Assembly (NCBI RefSeq): GCF_002262875.1
Contig: NZ_NKYE01000001.1
Coordinates: forward strand, 558,001 to 622,000
Direction: 5' to 3'
DNA length: 64,000 bases
Source: Amycolatopsis antarctica
Lineage (GTDB): Bacteria; Actinomycetota; Actinomycetes; Mycobacteriales; Pseudonocardiaceae
Below the pieces are notes generated by a model that saw only the letters and a list, made by a program, of their open reading frames with translations, had not been told where the DNA came from and made no database searches. Below, piece after piece: positions 43,357-52,355 of the stretch. The stretch's first letter is position 1. Each line of letters opens with the position of its first letter. A program made the translations under genes and the position numbers.

Positions 43357-43544
43357 GACGGCAGCATCCCAGTGGGCCGGATCAGGCGCCGAACGCTGTC
43401 CGTGCCCGCTCCGCGGGCAGAACCGGGAGTGAACGGTGTCACAGGCACGAGGGCGGAATCCGGGTCATACTCCCGGATAGTCCTGCGCCGGTGCAGTGGA
43501 CCGGCGCACGTCAGGCAACTCCAGCGCCACGAAACGGAGCACGC

Positions 43545-44747
43545 ATGGCTCGCCTCGCCCAGACCGCCGGACTCACCGACGTCCAGTCGGAGATCCTCGC
43601 CACGGTGCGTTCGTTCGTGGACAAAGAGGTCATCCCGAAGGCCCAGGAGCTGGAGCACTCGGACACCTATCCCACCGACATCGTCGAGGGGATGAAGGAG
43701 ATGGGGCTGTTCGGCATCACCATCCCCGAGGAGTACGGCGGGCTCGGCGAATCGCTGCTGACGTACGCGCTCGTGGTCGAGGAGATCGCCCGCGGCTGGA
43801 TGAGCGTCTCCGGCGTGATCAACACCCACTTCATCGTCGCGCACATGATCGCCCGGCACGGGACCGAGGAGCAGAAGAAGCACTTCCTGCCGAAGATGGC
43901 GACCGGAGAGGTACGCGGTTCCTTCTCCATGTCCGAACCGGACCTGGGCTCCGATGTGGCGGCGATCAAGACCAAGGCCGTGCGGACCGGGGACGGCGAC
44001 GGCTACGTTGTCGACGGCGCCAAGATGTGGCTGACCAACGGCGGCAGTTCGAACCTGATCGCACTGCTCGTCAAGACCGACGAGGGCGAGGAGAAGGCCC
44101 ACCGGAACCTGACCGCGTTCCTGGTGGAGAAGCCGGAGGGTTTCGGCGAGGTGACCCCGGGGCTCACCATTCCCGGCAAGATCGACAAGATGGGCTACAA
44201 GGGCGTCGACACCACCGAGGCCGTGTTCGACGGATTCCCGATCGGTGCGGACAAGGTGCTCGGTGGCGAGGCGGGCAAGGGCTTCTCGCACATGATGGAC
44301 GGCATCGAGGTCGGCCGGGTCAACGTCGCCGCCCGCGCCTGCGGCATCGCGATCCGCGCGTTCGAGCTGGCCGTCGAGTACGCCCAGCAGCGCACCAGCT
44401 TCGGCAAGGCGATCGCCGAGCACCAGGCGATCGCGTTCAAGCTCGCCGAGATGGCGACCAAGGTCGAGGCCGCGCACCTGATGATGGTCAACGCCGCCCG
44501 GTTGAAGGACCAGGGCGCGCGCAACGACGTCGAGGCGGGCATGGCGAAGCTGATCGCCAGCGAGTACTGCGCCGAGGTCACCCAGGACGCCTTCCGCATC
44601 CACGGTGGCTACGGCTACTCCAAGGAGTACGAGATCGAGCGGCTGATGCGCGAGGCGCCGTTCCTGTTGATCGGTGAGGGTACGAGCGAGATCCAGAAGA
44701 CGATCATCAGCCGTGGTCTGCTCCGGGAGTACCGCTCGCGCGGCTGA
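43545..44747 (+). CDS. Acyl-CoA dehydrogenase
   Basis: 400 residues. FAD/acyl-CoA motifs are FSMSEPDLGSDVAAIKTKAV, WLTNGGSSNLIALLVKTDEG, and the C-terminal QDAFRIHGGYGYSKEYEIER. The catalytic base is E378 in LIGEGTSEIQ, the position used in short-chain acyl-CoA dehydrogenases. It removes two hydrogens from C2-C3 of an acyl-CoA and passes electrons to ETF. It is transcribed alone from 43545; the strand after its stop carries a partial duplication of its own 3' end. Confidence 0.93.
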   Translation: MARLAQTAGLTDVQSEILATVRSFVDKEVIPKAQELEHSDTYPTDIVEGMKEMGLFGITIPEEYGGLGESLLTYALVVEEIARGWMSVSGVINTHFIVAHMIARHGTEEQKKHFLPKMATGEVRGSFSMSEPDLGSDVAAIKTKAVRTGDGDGYVVDGAKMWLTNGGSSNLIALLVKTDEGEEKAHRNLTAFLVEKPEGFGEVTPGLTIPGKIDKMGYKGVDTTEAVFDGFPIGADKVLGGEAGKGFSHMMDGIEVGRVNVAARACGIAIRAFELAVEYAQQRTSFGKAIAEHQAIAFKLAEMATKVEAAHLMMVNAARLKDQGARNDVEAGMAKLIASEYCAEVTQDAFRIHGGYGYSKEYEIERLMREAPFLLIGEGTSEIQKTIISRGLLREYRSRG

Positions 44748-45285
44748 CGCGGGAGCCGCCGTTGCCGGCCGATCGGTGGGGCCTCGCTCCGGGCGTACCG
44801 CTCGCGCGCGTGACGCGGGCCGTGGCCGGTGCGGCAGCCGAGCCGGGTGGCGGCGGAGCCGGGCGGTTCCGGCACGCCTCCGGAATATCTCGATCCCACC
44901 CGATCCGGGTCACCCGGGCGCGGTGGACGCTGCCGTGGGTATCGCCCGCTCACACCACCGTGCGGCCTCGCCGAGATCGGCCGCGCGGGTTTCTCCGCCA
45001 GTGGTGACCTGTGGTGATCTTTTCCGCATTCTTCGCGGCCAGGGCGAATGCGTCGAGTTTCCGTGTACGCGAATGCGGGTTAGTTTCCGACCGCTGCGCG
45101 ACGAAGTCGGGCAGCGCCACGAGGTGCGACAACGGGCGTGACAGCACCTCGAATGTGAAGGCCGCCGTCGGTGTCCACATCGGACTCCGCCGTCGAGGCC
45201 ATTCCGCGGAAGAAGAGGGTCCGAGTTCCGTCCGGCGGGATTCGGAGTGCCCTTCACGAGCACTATTTCGGTACAGGAGAATTCA
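44748..45285. other. 538-bp intergenic region with partial gene-tail duplication
   Basis: A 34-bp segment spanning the end of the acyl-CoA dehydrogenase gene (44720-44753, around the CCGCTCGCGC and TGACGCGGG parts) is repeated at 44786-44819 with about three changes. Nothing else here looks coding except a weak 76-codon minus-strand frame at 44950-45180. The region near 45240-45285 supplies the AGGAGA site of the following lipoprotein. Confidence 0.5.
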
Positions 45286-45834
45286 ATGCTTCGACGTACG
45301 ACCCTGCACGGCTTCGCCACCGCCGCCATCGCCGCGATGGCCCTCGCGCTCACCGCCTGCGGTTCCGAGGGGGACAGCGGCGGCACCGGTGACTCCGGGG
45401 GCGACCCGTCCGGCGCACCCGCCTCGTCCTCGGCGCCCAGCAGTTCGGCCTCCGCGGGCGCGGGCGAGTCCGCGGCGAACGCCGATGCGGGCAGCGTCTC
45501 CGGCCTGCAGGCCAAGCTCGACGAGGTGCTCTCGGCCGCGCCGATCACCTTCGCGGCGGAGAGCCCCGAGCTCACCGAGGAGAGCCGTTCCACGTTGAAG
45601 AGCGTGGCCGAGGCGGCGGCCGAAGTGCCCGACGCCAAGCTCGAGGTCCGTGCGACCGCCGGCTACCAGGACGCCGAGCAGGCGAAGGCACTCTCCCAGC
45701 AGCGTGCCGACGCGGTGTCCAAGGAACTGACCTCGGGCGGAGTGGCCGAGGACCGCGTCGAGGCGGTCGCCGCGGGCAACGAGGGCGTCATGGACGACAC
45801 CGCCGCCGTCACGGTGGACATCACCGCCAAGTAG
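45286..45834 (+). CDS. OmpA-like-domain lipoprotein
   Basis: 182 residues from ATG 45286, with an AGGAGA ribosome site. The signal peptide ends in the lipobox LTAC (MALALTACGS). A Ser/Gly/Ala-rich linker leads to a C-terminal OmpA-like fold: LDEVLSAAPITFAAESPELT, then EVRATAGYQDAEQAKALSQQ and RADAVSKELTSGGVAEDRVE. Some OmpA peptidoglycan-binding residues are not obvious, so binding is uncertain. It would be lipid-anchored outside the membrane. Its 3' end has a 13-bp hairpin. Confidence 0.78.
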   Translation: MLRRTTLHGFATAAIAAMALALTACGSEGDSGGTGDSGGDPSGAPASSSAPSSSASAGAGESAANADAGSVSGLQAKLDEVLSAAPITFAAESPELTEESRSTLKSVAEAAAEVPDAKLEVRATAGYQDAEQAKALSQQRADAVSKELTSGGVAEDRVEAVAAGNEGVMDDTAAVTVDITAK

Positions 45835-45873
45835 GACGGCCAAAGTAGGACGGCCGAGCAGGACGGCACCGAG

Positions 45874-45904
45874 CGGACCGCGGCCGCGCACCGGCCGCGG
45901 TCCG
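45874..45904 (+). terminator. 13-bp stem terminator after the lipoprotein gene
   Basis: CGGACCGCGGCCG (45874-45886) and its perfect complement at 45892-45904 enclose CGCAC. The hairpin lies 40 nt after the stop. Just upstream, AGTAGGACGGCC is tandemly repeated (about 45830-45860). Confidence 0.6.
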
Positions 45905-45996
45905 TCCGGGCTGGAACGGCCGTCCGGCGTGCGCACGGCCTCGCATGATTACATCGATGTTGGCAGGATGGGATTGTCCGCACCAGCAAGGCATGG

Positions 45997-46530
45997 GTGA
46001 TGATCGTGACGAGTGCTTTTTCCTCCGGAGGACGTCCGGCGCCGGGGCAGCCGCGCCTGCCGACGCCGCCCTCCGGCTGGCCGATCGGCTCGTACGACAC
46101 CTACGAGGGCGCCCAGCGCGCGGTCGACCATCTGGCCGACAACGAGTTCGCCGTCGCCGACGTGACCATCGTCGGCGTGGACCTGATGCTCGTCGAGCGG
46201 GTCATCGGCAGGTTGTCCTGGGGGCGGGTGCTCGGCACCGGCGCGGTCTCCGGCGCCTGGTTCGGCCTGTTCGTCGGCCTGCTGCTGGGGATGTTCGGCG
46301 GGCAGGGAATGAACTACGCCCCGATCCTCGTCGGCCTGATCGCCGGTATCGCCTTCGGTGTCATCTTCGCCGCCATCAGTTACGCCTCCACCAAGGGCCG
46401 CCGCGACTTCTCCTCCGCCAGTCAGCTCGTCGCCGGCCGGTACGACGTGCTCTGCCAACCCCGCAACGCCGAGCGCGGACGCGACCTGCTGGCAAGGCTG
46501 GCCATGGGATCGACACGCTCCGACATCTGA
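45997..46530 (+). CDS. General-stress-protein-17M-like membrane protein (Rv1234 type)
   Basis: 177 residues. The N-terminal part (WPIGSYDTYEGAQRAVDHLA, then DNEFAVADVTIVGVDLM) matches the general stress protein 17M (YflT-like) domain, and two hydrophobic segments follow (GTGAVSGAWFGLFVGLLLGM, APILVGLIAGIAFGVIFAAI). It lies just before lpqY, as Rv1234 does in mycobacteria. The GTG at 45997 is one of several possible starts in this codon cluster. Function unknown. Confidence 0.82.
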   Translation: MMIVTSAFSSGGRPAPGQPRLPTPPSGWPIGSYDTYEGAQRAVDHLADNEFAVADVTIVGVDLMLVERVIGRLSWGRVLGTGAVSGAWFGLFVGLLLGMFGGQGMNYAPILVGLIAGIAFGVIFAAISYASTKGRRDFSSASQLVAGRYDVLCQPRNAERGRDLLARLAMGSTRSDI

Positions 46531-46768
46531 TCGCCCGCGGGACTGCGCCATTTGCGCGACCCGCTTGCGGCGCTGGGCTGAATCGTTACCGCTCGTGCTT
46601 GCGCGGAGTGATCGCCGGGAATAGGTTGCTCGGCACCTGATCCATCGGCGTGCGACATGTCACGCCGAACACCGCTTTGCACGTCGGGGTGCTGACACGG
46701 TTCTTCCGCCGTGTCCCGTGTCCGTCCGGGCACGTGCGCCTTCGCGTGCGCGCTTGGAAGGAGGACCG

Positions 46769-48094
46769 ATGGGTAAGGCGAACGGTGCGATCCGGCGAGG
46801 TCGCTCGCCCGGTCGAGCCACCGCCGCGGTCGGCGTATCGATGCTCGCCGCCACCCTGATCACCGCGTGTGGAACGGACTCCGGCGACAAGATCAATATT
46901 TACTACGCGCCGGAGGACAATTTCCAGAAGGTCGTCGACAACTGCAACGCCAAGGCTGGTGGACGGTACGAGATCGTCTACAACAAGCTGCCGCGTGATG
47001 CGGACGGCCAGCGGGAGCAGATGGTGCGGCGCCTGGCCGCGGGCGACGCCGGGCTGGACATTCTGGGGCTGGACGTCACGTGGGTTCCCGAGTTCGCCGA
47101 AGCCGGGTGGATCGAGGAATGGACCGGCGAGAACAAGGCGCAGGCCGAACAGGGCGTGCTCCCGGGGCCGCTGGAAACCGCGCAGTGGAACGGAAAGTTG
47201 TACGGCGCCACCAAGAACACCAACATCCAGTTGCTCTGGTACGACGACCGGGTCACGCCGAAGCCGGCCGCGACCTGGACCGAGATGATCGAGGAGGCCA
47301 AGCGCCTCAAGGCCGAGGGCAAGCCGTACCAGGTGCTCTACACCGGTGCGCAGTTCGAGGGCCTGGTGGCGGTCTACAACTCGATCGTCGAATCGGCGGG
47401 TGGCCGGATCCTCTCCGAGGACGGCAAGTCCGTCGTCATGGACGAGGGCGCGGTCAAGGCGCTGGAGATCCTCAAGGAGGTCTCGGCCAGCGGCATCACC
47501 AACCCGTCGCTGACGAACCAGAAGGAGGACGACGTCCGGCAGTCGTTCCAGCGCGGTGAGGCCGCGTACGAACTGATCTGGCCGTTCGTGTACCCGTCGA
47601 TGGCCGAGGAGGACCCCGAGCGACTGCCGCACTTCAAGTGGGCGCGCTACCCCTCGGTGGAGCCCGGCGTGCCGAGCAAGAGCACGATCGGTGGCTACGA
47701 CCTGTCGGTCAGCTCGGCCTCGACGAAGAAGCCGCAGGCTTTCGAGGCCGCGCTGTGCCTGCGCAGCCCGGACAGCCAGAAGTTCTCCGCGCTCAACGAC
47801 GGTGTCCCGCCGACGATCGAGTCGGTCTACACCGACGAGGTGCCGCTGGATCCGGCCAAGCCCGCGGATCCGGAGAACAACCCGAGCATGGCGACCGAGT
47901 ATCCGATGAAGGAGACGATCCTGGAGGCGCTGAAGGACGCGGCCGTGCGGCCGCTGACCCCGGCGTACCAGAACCTGTCGACCGTCATGTCGAAGGTGCT
48001 CTCCCCGCCGGGGCAGATCGATCCGCAGACCACGGCCGAGGAACTGCGGCAGAAGCTCACCGATGCGCTTGACTCGAAGGGGGTGATCCCGTGA
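46769..48094 (+). CDS. lpqY: Trehalose ABC transporter substrate-binding lipoprotein LpqY
   Basis: 441 residues from ATG 46769, with a GGAGG site. The signal peptide ends in the lipobox ITAC (AATLITACGTDSGDKI), so the protein is lipid-anchored. The mature part is a family-1 binding protein (INIYYAPEDNFQKVVDN, ...LTWVPEFAEAG-like region, ...TKNTNIQLLWYDDRV). LpqY captures trehalose released from the mycomembrane or from the environment. The stop overlaps sugA by 4 bp; gene order lpqY-sugA-sugB-sugC matches mycobacteria. Confidence 0.92.
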   Translation: MGKANGAIRRGRSPGRATAAVGVSMLAATLITACGTDSGDKINIYYAPEDNFQKVVDNCNAKAGGRYEIVYNKLPRDADGQREQMVRRLAAGDAGLDILGLDVTWVPEFAEAGWIEEWTGENKAQAEQGVLPGPLETAQWNGKLYGATKNTNIQLLWYDDRVTPKPAATWTEMIEEAKRLKAEGKPYQVLYTGAQFEGLVAVYNSIVESAGGRILSEDGKSVVMDEGAVKALEILKEVSASGITNPSLTNQKEDDVRQSFQRGEAAYELIWPFVYPSMAEEDPERLPHFKWARYPSVEPGVPSKSTIGGYDLSVSSASTKKPQAFEAALCLRSPDSQKFSALNDGVPPTIESVYTDEVPLDPAKPADPENNPSMATEYPMKETILEALKDAAVRPLTPAYQNLSTVMSKVLSPPGQIDPQTTAEELRQKLTDALDSKGVIP

Positions 48095-49044
48095 CCGAGA
48101 CGACCGAGCAAGTCGCGTCCGCGACGCGCAAAGCCGGCCCAGCCAAGCACAAGCCGGTGCTCAGCGAGGGCAAGAGGGCGGAACGGCGCCTGGGATTGCT
48201 GCTGTGCGCGCCCGCCGCGCTGGTGATGATCGCGGTCACCGGCTGGCCGATCATCTACTCGGTGTGGCTGTCGTTGCAGCGCTACGACCTCCGGTTCCCC
48301 GCGGAGCAGGAGTTCGTCGGGCTGGCCAACTACGTGGCCGTGCTCTCGGATTCCTACTGGTGGACGGCGTTCGGTACCACGGTGCTGCTGACGGTGGTGT
48401 CGGTCGCGATCGAGCTGGTGCTCGGTATGGGGCTGGCGCTGATCATGCACCGCACCCTCGTCGGACGTGGTCTCGTCCGCACGGTGTCGCTGATCCCGTA
48501 CGGCATCGTCACGGTGGTGGCGGCGTTCTCCTGGTACTACGCCTGGACGCCGGACACGGGTTATCTGGCCAACCTGGTCGCCCCCGGCGGAGCGCCGCTG
48601 ACGGAGTACGCCTCTTCCATGGCGATCATCATCCTCGCCGAGGTGTGGAAGACGACCCCGTTCATGGCGCTGCTGCTGATGGCCGGTCTCGCGCTCGTTC
48701 CCGACGACCTGCTCAAGGCGGCGTCGATGGACGGGGCGAACGGCTGGCAGCGGTTCACCAAGGTGATGATCCCGGTGATGAAGCCGGCCATCCTGGTGGC
48801 GCTGCTGTTCCGCACGCTCGACGCCTTCCGCGTCTTCGACAACATCTTCGTGCTCACCAGTGGCGCGCAGGACACGTCGTCGGTGTCGATGCAGACATAC
48901 AACAACCTGATCAAGGGCCTCAACCTCGGTATCGGATCGACGATGTCCGTGCTGATCTTCATCACGGTGGCGATCATCGCGTTCATCTTCATCAAGATCT
49001 TCGGTACCGCCGCGCCCGGTAGCGATCCGGGAGGGAAACGCTGA
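48091..49044 (+). CDS. sugA: Trehalose ABC transporter permease SugA
   Basis: 317 residues, GTG start overlapping lpqY by 4 bp. After a cytoplasmic N-terminus of about 40 residues there are about six helices, for example [20 protein letters not shown] and [20 protein letters not shown]. The EAA-type loop [20 protein letters not shown] contacts the ATPase SugC. It forms the translocation pore with SugB. Its stop shares its last base with the sugB start. Confidence 0.93.
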   Translation: MTETTEQVASATRKAGPAKHKPVLSEGKRAERRLGLLLCAPAALVMIAVTGWPIIYSVWLSLQRYDLRFPAEQEFVGLANYVAVLSDSYWWTAFGTTVLLTVVSVAIELVLGMGLALIMHRTLVGRGLVRTVSLIPYGIVTVVAAFSWYYAWTPDTGYLANLVAPGGAPLTEYASSMAIIILAEVWKTTPFMALLLMAGLALVPDDLLKAASMDGANGWQRFTKVMIPVMKPAILVALLFRTLDAFRVFDNIFVLTSGAQDTSSVSMQTYNNLIKGLNLGIGSTMSVLIFITVAIIAFIFIKIFGTAAPGSDPGGKR

Positions 49045-49886
49045 TGGCCATGGGAGGTGCGGTCACGACCGGCCGCAAAGCCAAGTGGGCGTTCATCGAC
49101 GTCGTCGTGGTGATCTATGCCCTGGTCCCGGTGCTGTGGACGGTGTCGCTGTCGTTCAAGACGAAGGACACCCTCTCGGACGGCAATTTCATCCCGTCCG
49201 AGTGGACCCTGCAGAACTACGTCGACATCTTCGCGACCACGGAGTTCATCCGGGCACTGGTCAACTCGATCGGCATCGCGGTCATCGCGACGGTGATCGC
49301 CGTGGTGCTCGGGACGATGGCGGCCTACGCGATCGCCAGGCTCGACTTCCCCGGCAAGCAGTTGCTGGTCGGGGTGTCGTTGCTGATCGCGATGTTCCCG
49401 CAGGTGTCGCTGATCTCGCCGCTGTTCAACATCGAGCGTGAGCTCGGACTGTTCGATACGTGGCCGGGTCTGATCCTGCCGTACATCACGTTCGCACTGC
49501 CGCTGGCGATCTACACGCTGTCCGCGTTCTTCCGGGAGATCCCGTGGGAACTGGAGAAGGCGGCGAAGATGGACGGTGCCACCCCGGCACAGGCGTTCCG
49601 GCGGGTCATCGCCCCGCTGGCCGCCCCCGGTGTGTTCACCACCGCGATCCTGGTGTTCATCTTCTGCTGGAACGACTTCCTGTTCGCGATCTCGCTGACG
49701 TCCACCGATGCCTCGCGCACGGTGCCGGCGGCGCTGTCGTTCTTCACCGGCGCCTCGCAGTTCGAGGACCCGACCGGGACGATCTCCGCGGCGGCCGTGG
49801 TGATCACCATCCCGATCATTCTGTTCGTGTTGTTCTTCCAGCGTCGCATCGTCGCCGGGCTGACGTCCGGTGCGGTTAAGGGGTAA
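49044..49886 (+). CDS. sugB: Trehalose ABC transporter permease SugB
   Basis: 280 residues. Hydrophobic helices begin at [20 protein letters not shown], and the EAA-type loop is [20 protein letters not shown], the ATPase-coupling segment. It belongs to the MalG-like permease group and pairs with SugA. The ATG overlaps the sugA stop by one base. The next gene, sugC, starts 4 nt after its stop. Confidence 0.93.
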   Translation: MAMGGAVTTGRKAKWAFIDVVVVIYALVPVLWTVSLSFKTKDTLSDGNFIPSEWTLQNYVDIFATTEFIRALVNSIGIAVIATVIAVVLGTMAAYAIARLDFPGKQLLVGVSLLIAMFPQVSLISPLFNIERELGLFDTWPGLILPYITFALPLAIYTLSAFFREIPWELEKAAKMDGATPAQAFRRVIAPLAAPGVFTTAILVFIFCWNDFLFAISLTSTDASRTVPAALSFFTGASQFEDPTGTISAAAVVITIPIILFVLFFQRRIVAGLTSGAVKG

Positions 49887-49890
49887 GGCA

Positions 49891-51072
49891 ATGGCTGAGA
49901 TCGTTCTCGACAAGGTGAGCAAGCAGTACCCCGATGGTGCGCTCGCGGTGTCCGAAGTGAACATCGAGATCGCCGACGGCGAGTTCATCATCCTGGTGGG
50001 CCCTTCGGGGTGCGGAAAGTCCACGACGCTGAACATGGTGGCGGGCCTGGAGGACATCTCCTCCGGCGAGCTGCGCATCGACGGCAAGCGGGTCAACGAG
50101 AAGGCACCGAAGGACCGGGACATCGCAATGGTGTTCCAGTCCTACGCGCTGTACCCGCACATGAGCGTCCGCGAGAACATGGCGTTCCCGTTGCGGCTGG
50201 CCAAGGTCGCCGACGCGACCGTGAAGTCCAAAGTGGATGAAGCGGCGAAGATCCTCGACCTGACCCAGCATCTCGACCGCAAGCCGGCCAACCTCTCCGG
50301 TGGCCAGCGGCAGCGGGTGGCGATGGGCCGGGCGATCGTGCGCAGCCCCAAGGCGTTCCTGATGGACGAGCCACTGTCCAATCTGGACGCCAAGCTGCGT
50401 GGGCAGATGCGTACCTCGGTGTCGAAACTGCAGAAGCAGCTCGGCACCACCACCCTGTACGTCACGCACGACCAGACCGAGGCGATGACGCTCGGCGACC
50501 GGGTCGTCGTGCTGCGGGCGGGGTACGTCCAGCAGATCGGTTCGCCGCAGTTCCTCTACGAGAACCCGGCGAACCTGTTCGTGGCGGGGTTCATCGGCTC
50601 GCCGTCGATGAACTTCGTGCCCGCCACGCTGGAAGAGGGGCAGCTCAAGAGTCCGTTCGGCGCGGTCACGCTGTCCGACCGGGTCCGCAGGCTGGTCGAG
50701 GCCTTGGGCGCCTCCCGCGAGGTCATCGCGGGGGTGCGGCCGGAGCACTTCGAGGACGCCGCGCTGCTCGACGAGGGCCAGAAGCGTGGTGGCACCACCT
50801 TCGCCGCGCACGTCGACGTCCTCGAGTCGATGGGGTCGGAGAAGTACGCCCACTTCTCCATCGAAGGCGAGCAGGTAACCTCCTCGGAACTCGACGAGCT
50901 CGCCGCGGACAGCGGTTCGGCGGACATGCCCGCCGCGGGTTCGCAGATCGTCACCCGGCTCTCCGCCGCCTCGCAGGCGCGCGAGGGAGGACAGGTCGAC
51001 ATCTGGTTCGACGCGGACAAGATCTCGTTGTTCGACCCGGCCTCCGGCCGGAACCTCACCTACAACGGCTGA
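49891..51072 (+). CDS. sugC: Trehalose ABC transporter ATPase SugC
   Basis: 393 residues. Walker A is GPSGCGKST, the signature is NLSGGQRQRVAMGRAIVRSP, and Walker B is AFLMDEPLSNLD with the switch H in YVTHDQTEAMT. The C-terminal 130 residues form the MalK-type regulatory OB-fold domain. It energises SugAB import of trehalose. An excellent 17-bp terminator stem follows 15 nt after the stop, so the operon is lpqY-sugA-sugB-sugC. Confidence 0.95.
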   Translation: MAEIVLDKVSKQYPDGALAVSEVNIEIADGEFIILVGPSGCGKSTTLNMVAGLEDISSGELRIDGKRVNEKAPKDRDIAMVFQSYALYPHMSVRENMAFPLRLAKVADATVKSKVDEAAKILDLTQHLDRKPANLSGGQRQRVAMGRAIVRSPKAFLMDEPLSNLDAKLRGQMRTSVSKLQKQLGTTTLYVTHDQTEAMTLGDRVVVLRAGYVQQIGSPQFLYENPANLFVAGFIGSPSMNFVPATLEEGQLKSPFGAVTLSDRVRRLVEALGASREVIAGVRPEHFEDAALLDEGQKRGGTTFAAHVDVLESMGSEKYAHFSIEGEQVTSSELDELAADSGSADMPAAGSQIVTRLSAASQAREGGQVDIWFDADKISLFDPASGRNLTYNG

Positions 51073-51087
51073 GGTAGTCACAGGCGT

Positions 51088-51127
51088 GTGAAGGCCACCT
51101 CCCCGGGGCGGGGGAGGTGGCCTTCAC
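51088..51127 (+). terminator. 17-bp stem terminator of the lpqY-sugABC operon
   Basis: The stem arms GTGAAGGCCACCTCCCC (51088-51104) and GGGGAGGTGGCCTTCAC (51111-51127) match perfectly around a GGGGCG loop. This type of large hairpin without a strong U tract is common in actinobacteria. It lies directly before the 22-bp repeat array. Confidence 0.85.
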
Positions 51128-51151
51128 CGTGTCCACCCCCACCCCGACTCC

Positions 51152-51283
51152 CGTGTCGCGCGCTCCGGCACCCCGTGTCGCGCGCTCTGGCACCTCGTGT
51201 CGTGCGGCTGGGCACCCCGTGTCGCGCGCTCTGGCACCTCGTGTCGTGCGCTCTGGCACCTCGTGTCGTGCGCTCTGGCACCT
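51152..51283. repeat. Six 22-bp tandem repeats, CGTGTCG family
   Basis: Six 22-bp units start at 51152, 51174, 51196, 51218, 51240 and 51262. Each begins CGTGTCGcGCG or CGTGTCGtGCG and contains a CTCTGGCACC-like second half; copies five and six are identical. A degenerate copy continues from 51284. The same family occurs at 4959-5024. It lies between the sug terminator and the convergent coiled-coil gene. Confidence 0.85.
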
Positions 51284-51372
51284 CGTGTCGGGCCGTGGGG
51301 CGGCGCCGTGTGGGGCTGTGCCGGTTCGATCCGTCGACGAGTTGCCGGATCCGGGGACCGTGGTCAGTTTGG

Positions 51373-52284
51373 TCAGTTCGGTCGCGCTGCCGTGCCCGCC
51401 TGCGGTGCAGGGTGTGCTCGGGCGCTCCCGCCGGGGCCGGGTGGCGCCGCGGCCTCGCGGTCGCCGTCCGCCGTGGCCGCCTCGCTCTGGCCCGGGATCC
51501 GCACGTCGTCCGCGGACGCCCCGAGTCGTGCGACCGCCTCCTGCACGGCGGCGCCGGCCGCCTCCAGTTGCTCGGCGACGATGCCCCGGTGCCGGGCCGC
51601 GAGCGTGCGCGCCTGTTCTGCATCGGCGAGCCCGCGACGTGCGTCGGCGACCAGGCCGGCGGCCAGTTCCTGTGCCGCGGCCTCCCGCTCGGTGATGACG
51701 CGCTCGGCGTCGGCGTCGAGCGCGGCCCTGCGTTCGCTCGCCTCGCGGTCGAGCCGTTCGATCTCGGCTCGCGCCGTCGCCATCAGCTCGGCGTGCTCAC
51801 CGGACAGCGTCGCGCGCAGTTCGTCGTACTCCGCGCGGAGTTCCGCGCCGAGCCGCTCGTGTTCGGCGGCGCGTTCGGCGGCGTGCTCGTCCGCGTCCGC
51901 ACGGACGTCCACGGCGTACTGTTCCGCGGCCGCCCTGGTGGCTTCCGCGTCCGCGACCGTCTTCTCCCGCAGCTCCGCGATCTCCTCCTCGGCGAGCTGC
52001 ATCATGGTGCGGACGCGTTCGGTCATCCCGGCACTGCTCGCCGGCCCGGCCGCCATCCGGGTGAGCGCGGCCTTGGCGTCGGACAGTTCCCGCTGCGTGT
52101 AACCCAGTGCCTTAGACAGTTCCGCGACCGAGGAGGCGGACTCGTCGCGGTTCCGGGTGAGAGCGGCGATCTCGGCGGTGAGCCGGCGGTGCTGCGCGTC
52201 GACCTGGGACTGGTCGTAACCACGGAAGGTGATCCCGAAGCCGGGTGACTGGGCGGGACGGTCGGGTCTGCCGGAAGCGGCCAT
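51373..52284 (-). CDS. DivIVA-domain coiled-coil protein
   Basis: 303 residues. The N-terminus has a DivIVA-like segment GFGITFRGYDQSQVDAQHRR, followed by about 220 residues of heptad coiled coil rich in Ala, Glu and Arg (for example AELREKTVADAEATRAAAEQ) and a Gly/Pro/Ala tail. Proteins of this type are sometimes annotated as cellulose-binding or Scy-like polarity factors and take part in cell shape or division in actinobacteria. No enzymatic motif. It lies alone between the sug operon and island B. Confidence 0.82.
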   Translation of the reverse strand: MAASGRPDRPAQSPGFGITFRGYDQSQVDAQHRRLTAEIAALTRNRDESASSVAELSKALGYTQRELSDAKAALTRMAAGPASSAGMTERVRTMMQLAEEEIAELREKTVADAEATRAAAEQYAVDVRADADEHAAERAAEHERLGAELRAEYDELRATLSGEHAELMATARAEIERLDREASERRAALDADAERVITEREAAAQELAAGLVADARRGLADAEQARTLAARHRGIVAEQLEAAGAAVQEAVARLGASADDVRIPGQSEAATADGDREAAAPPGPGGSARAHPAPQAGTAARPN

Positions 52285-52355
52285 CCGGCAAGACTATGGC
52301 GAATCCCGCGTCGGGCCAAGGTTTTTCGCCGGGCCAGCGTCCCGGCGACGGAGCA

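Noticed and set aside
44950..45180. 76-codon minus-strand frame before the OmpA-like lipoprotein
   Set aside because: Partly protein-like, but no ribosome site, no recognisable family and a basic, low-complexity C-terminus.
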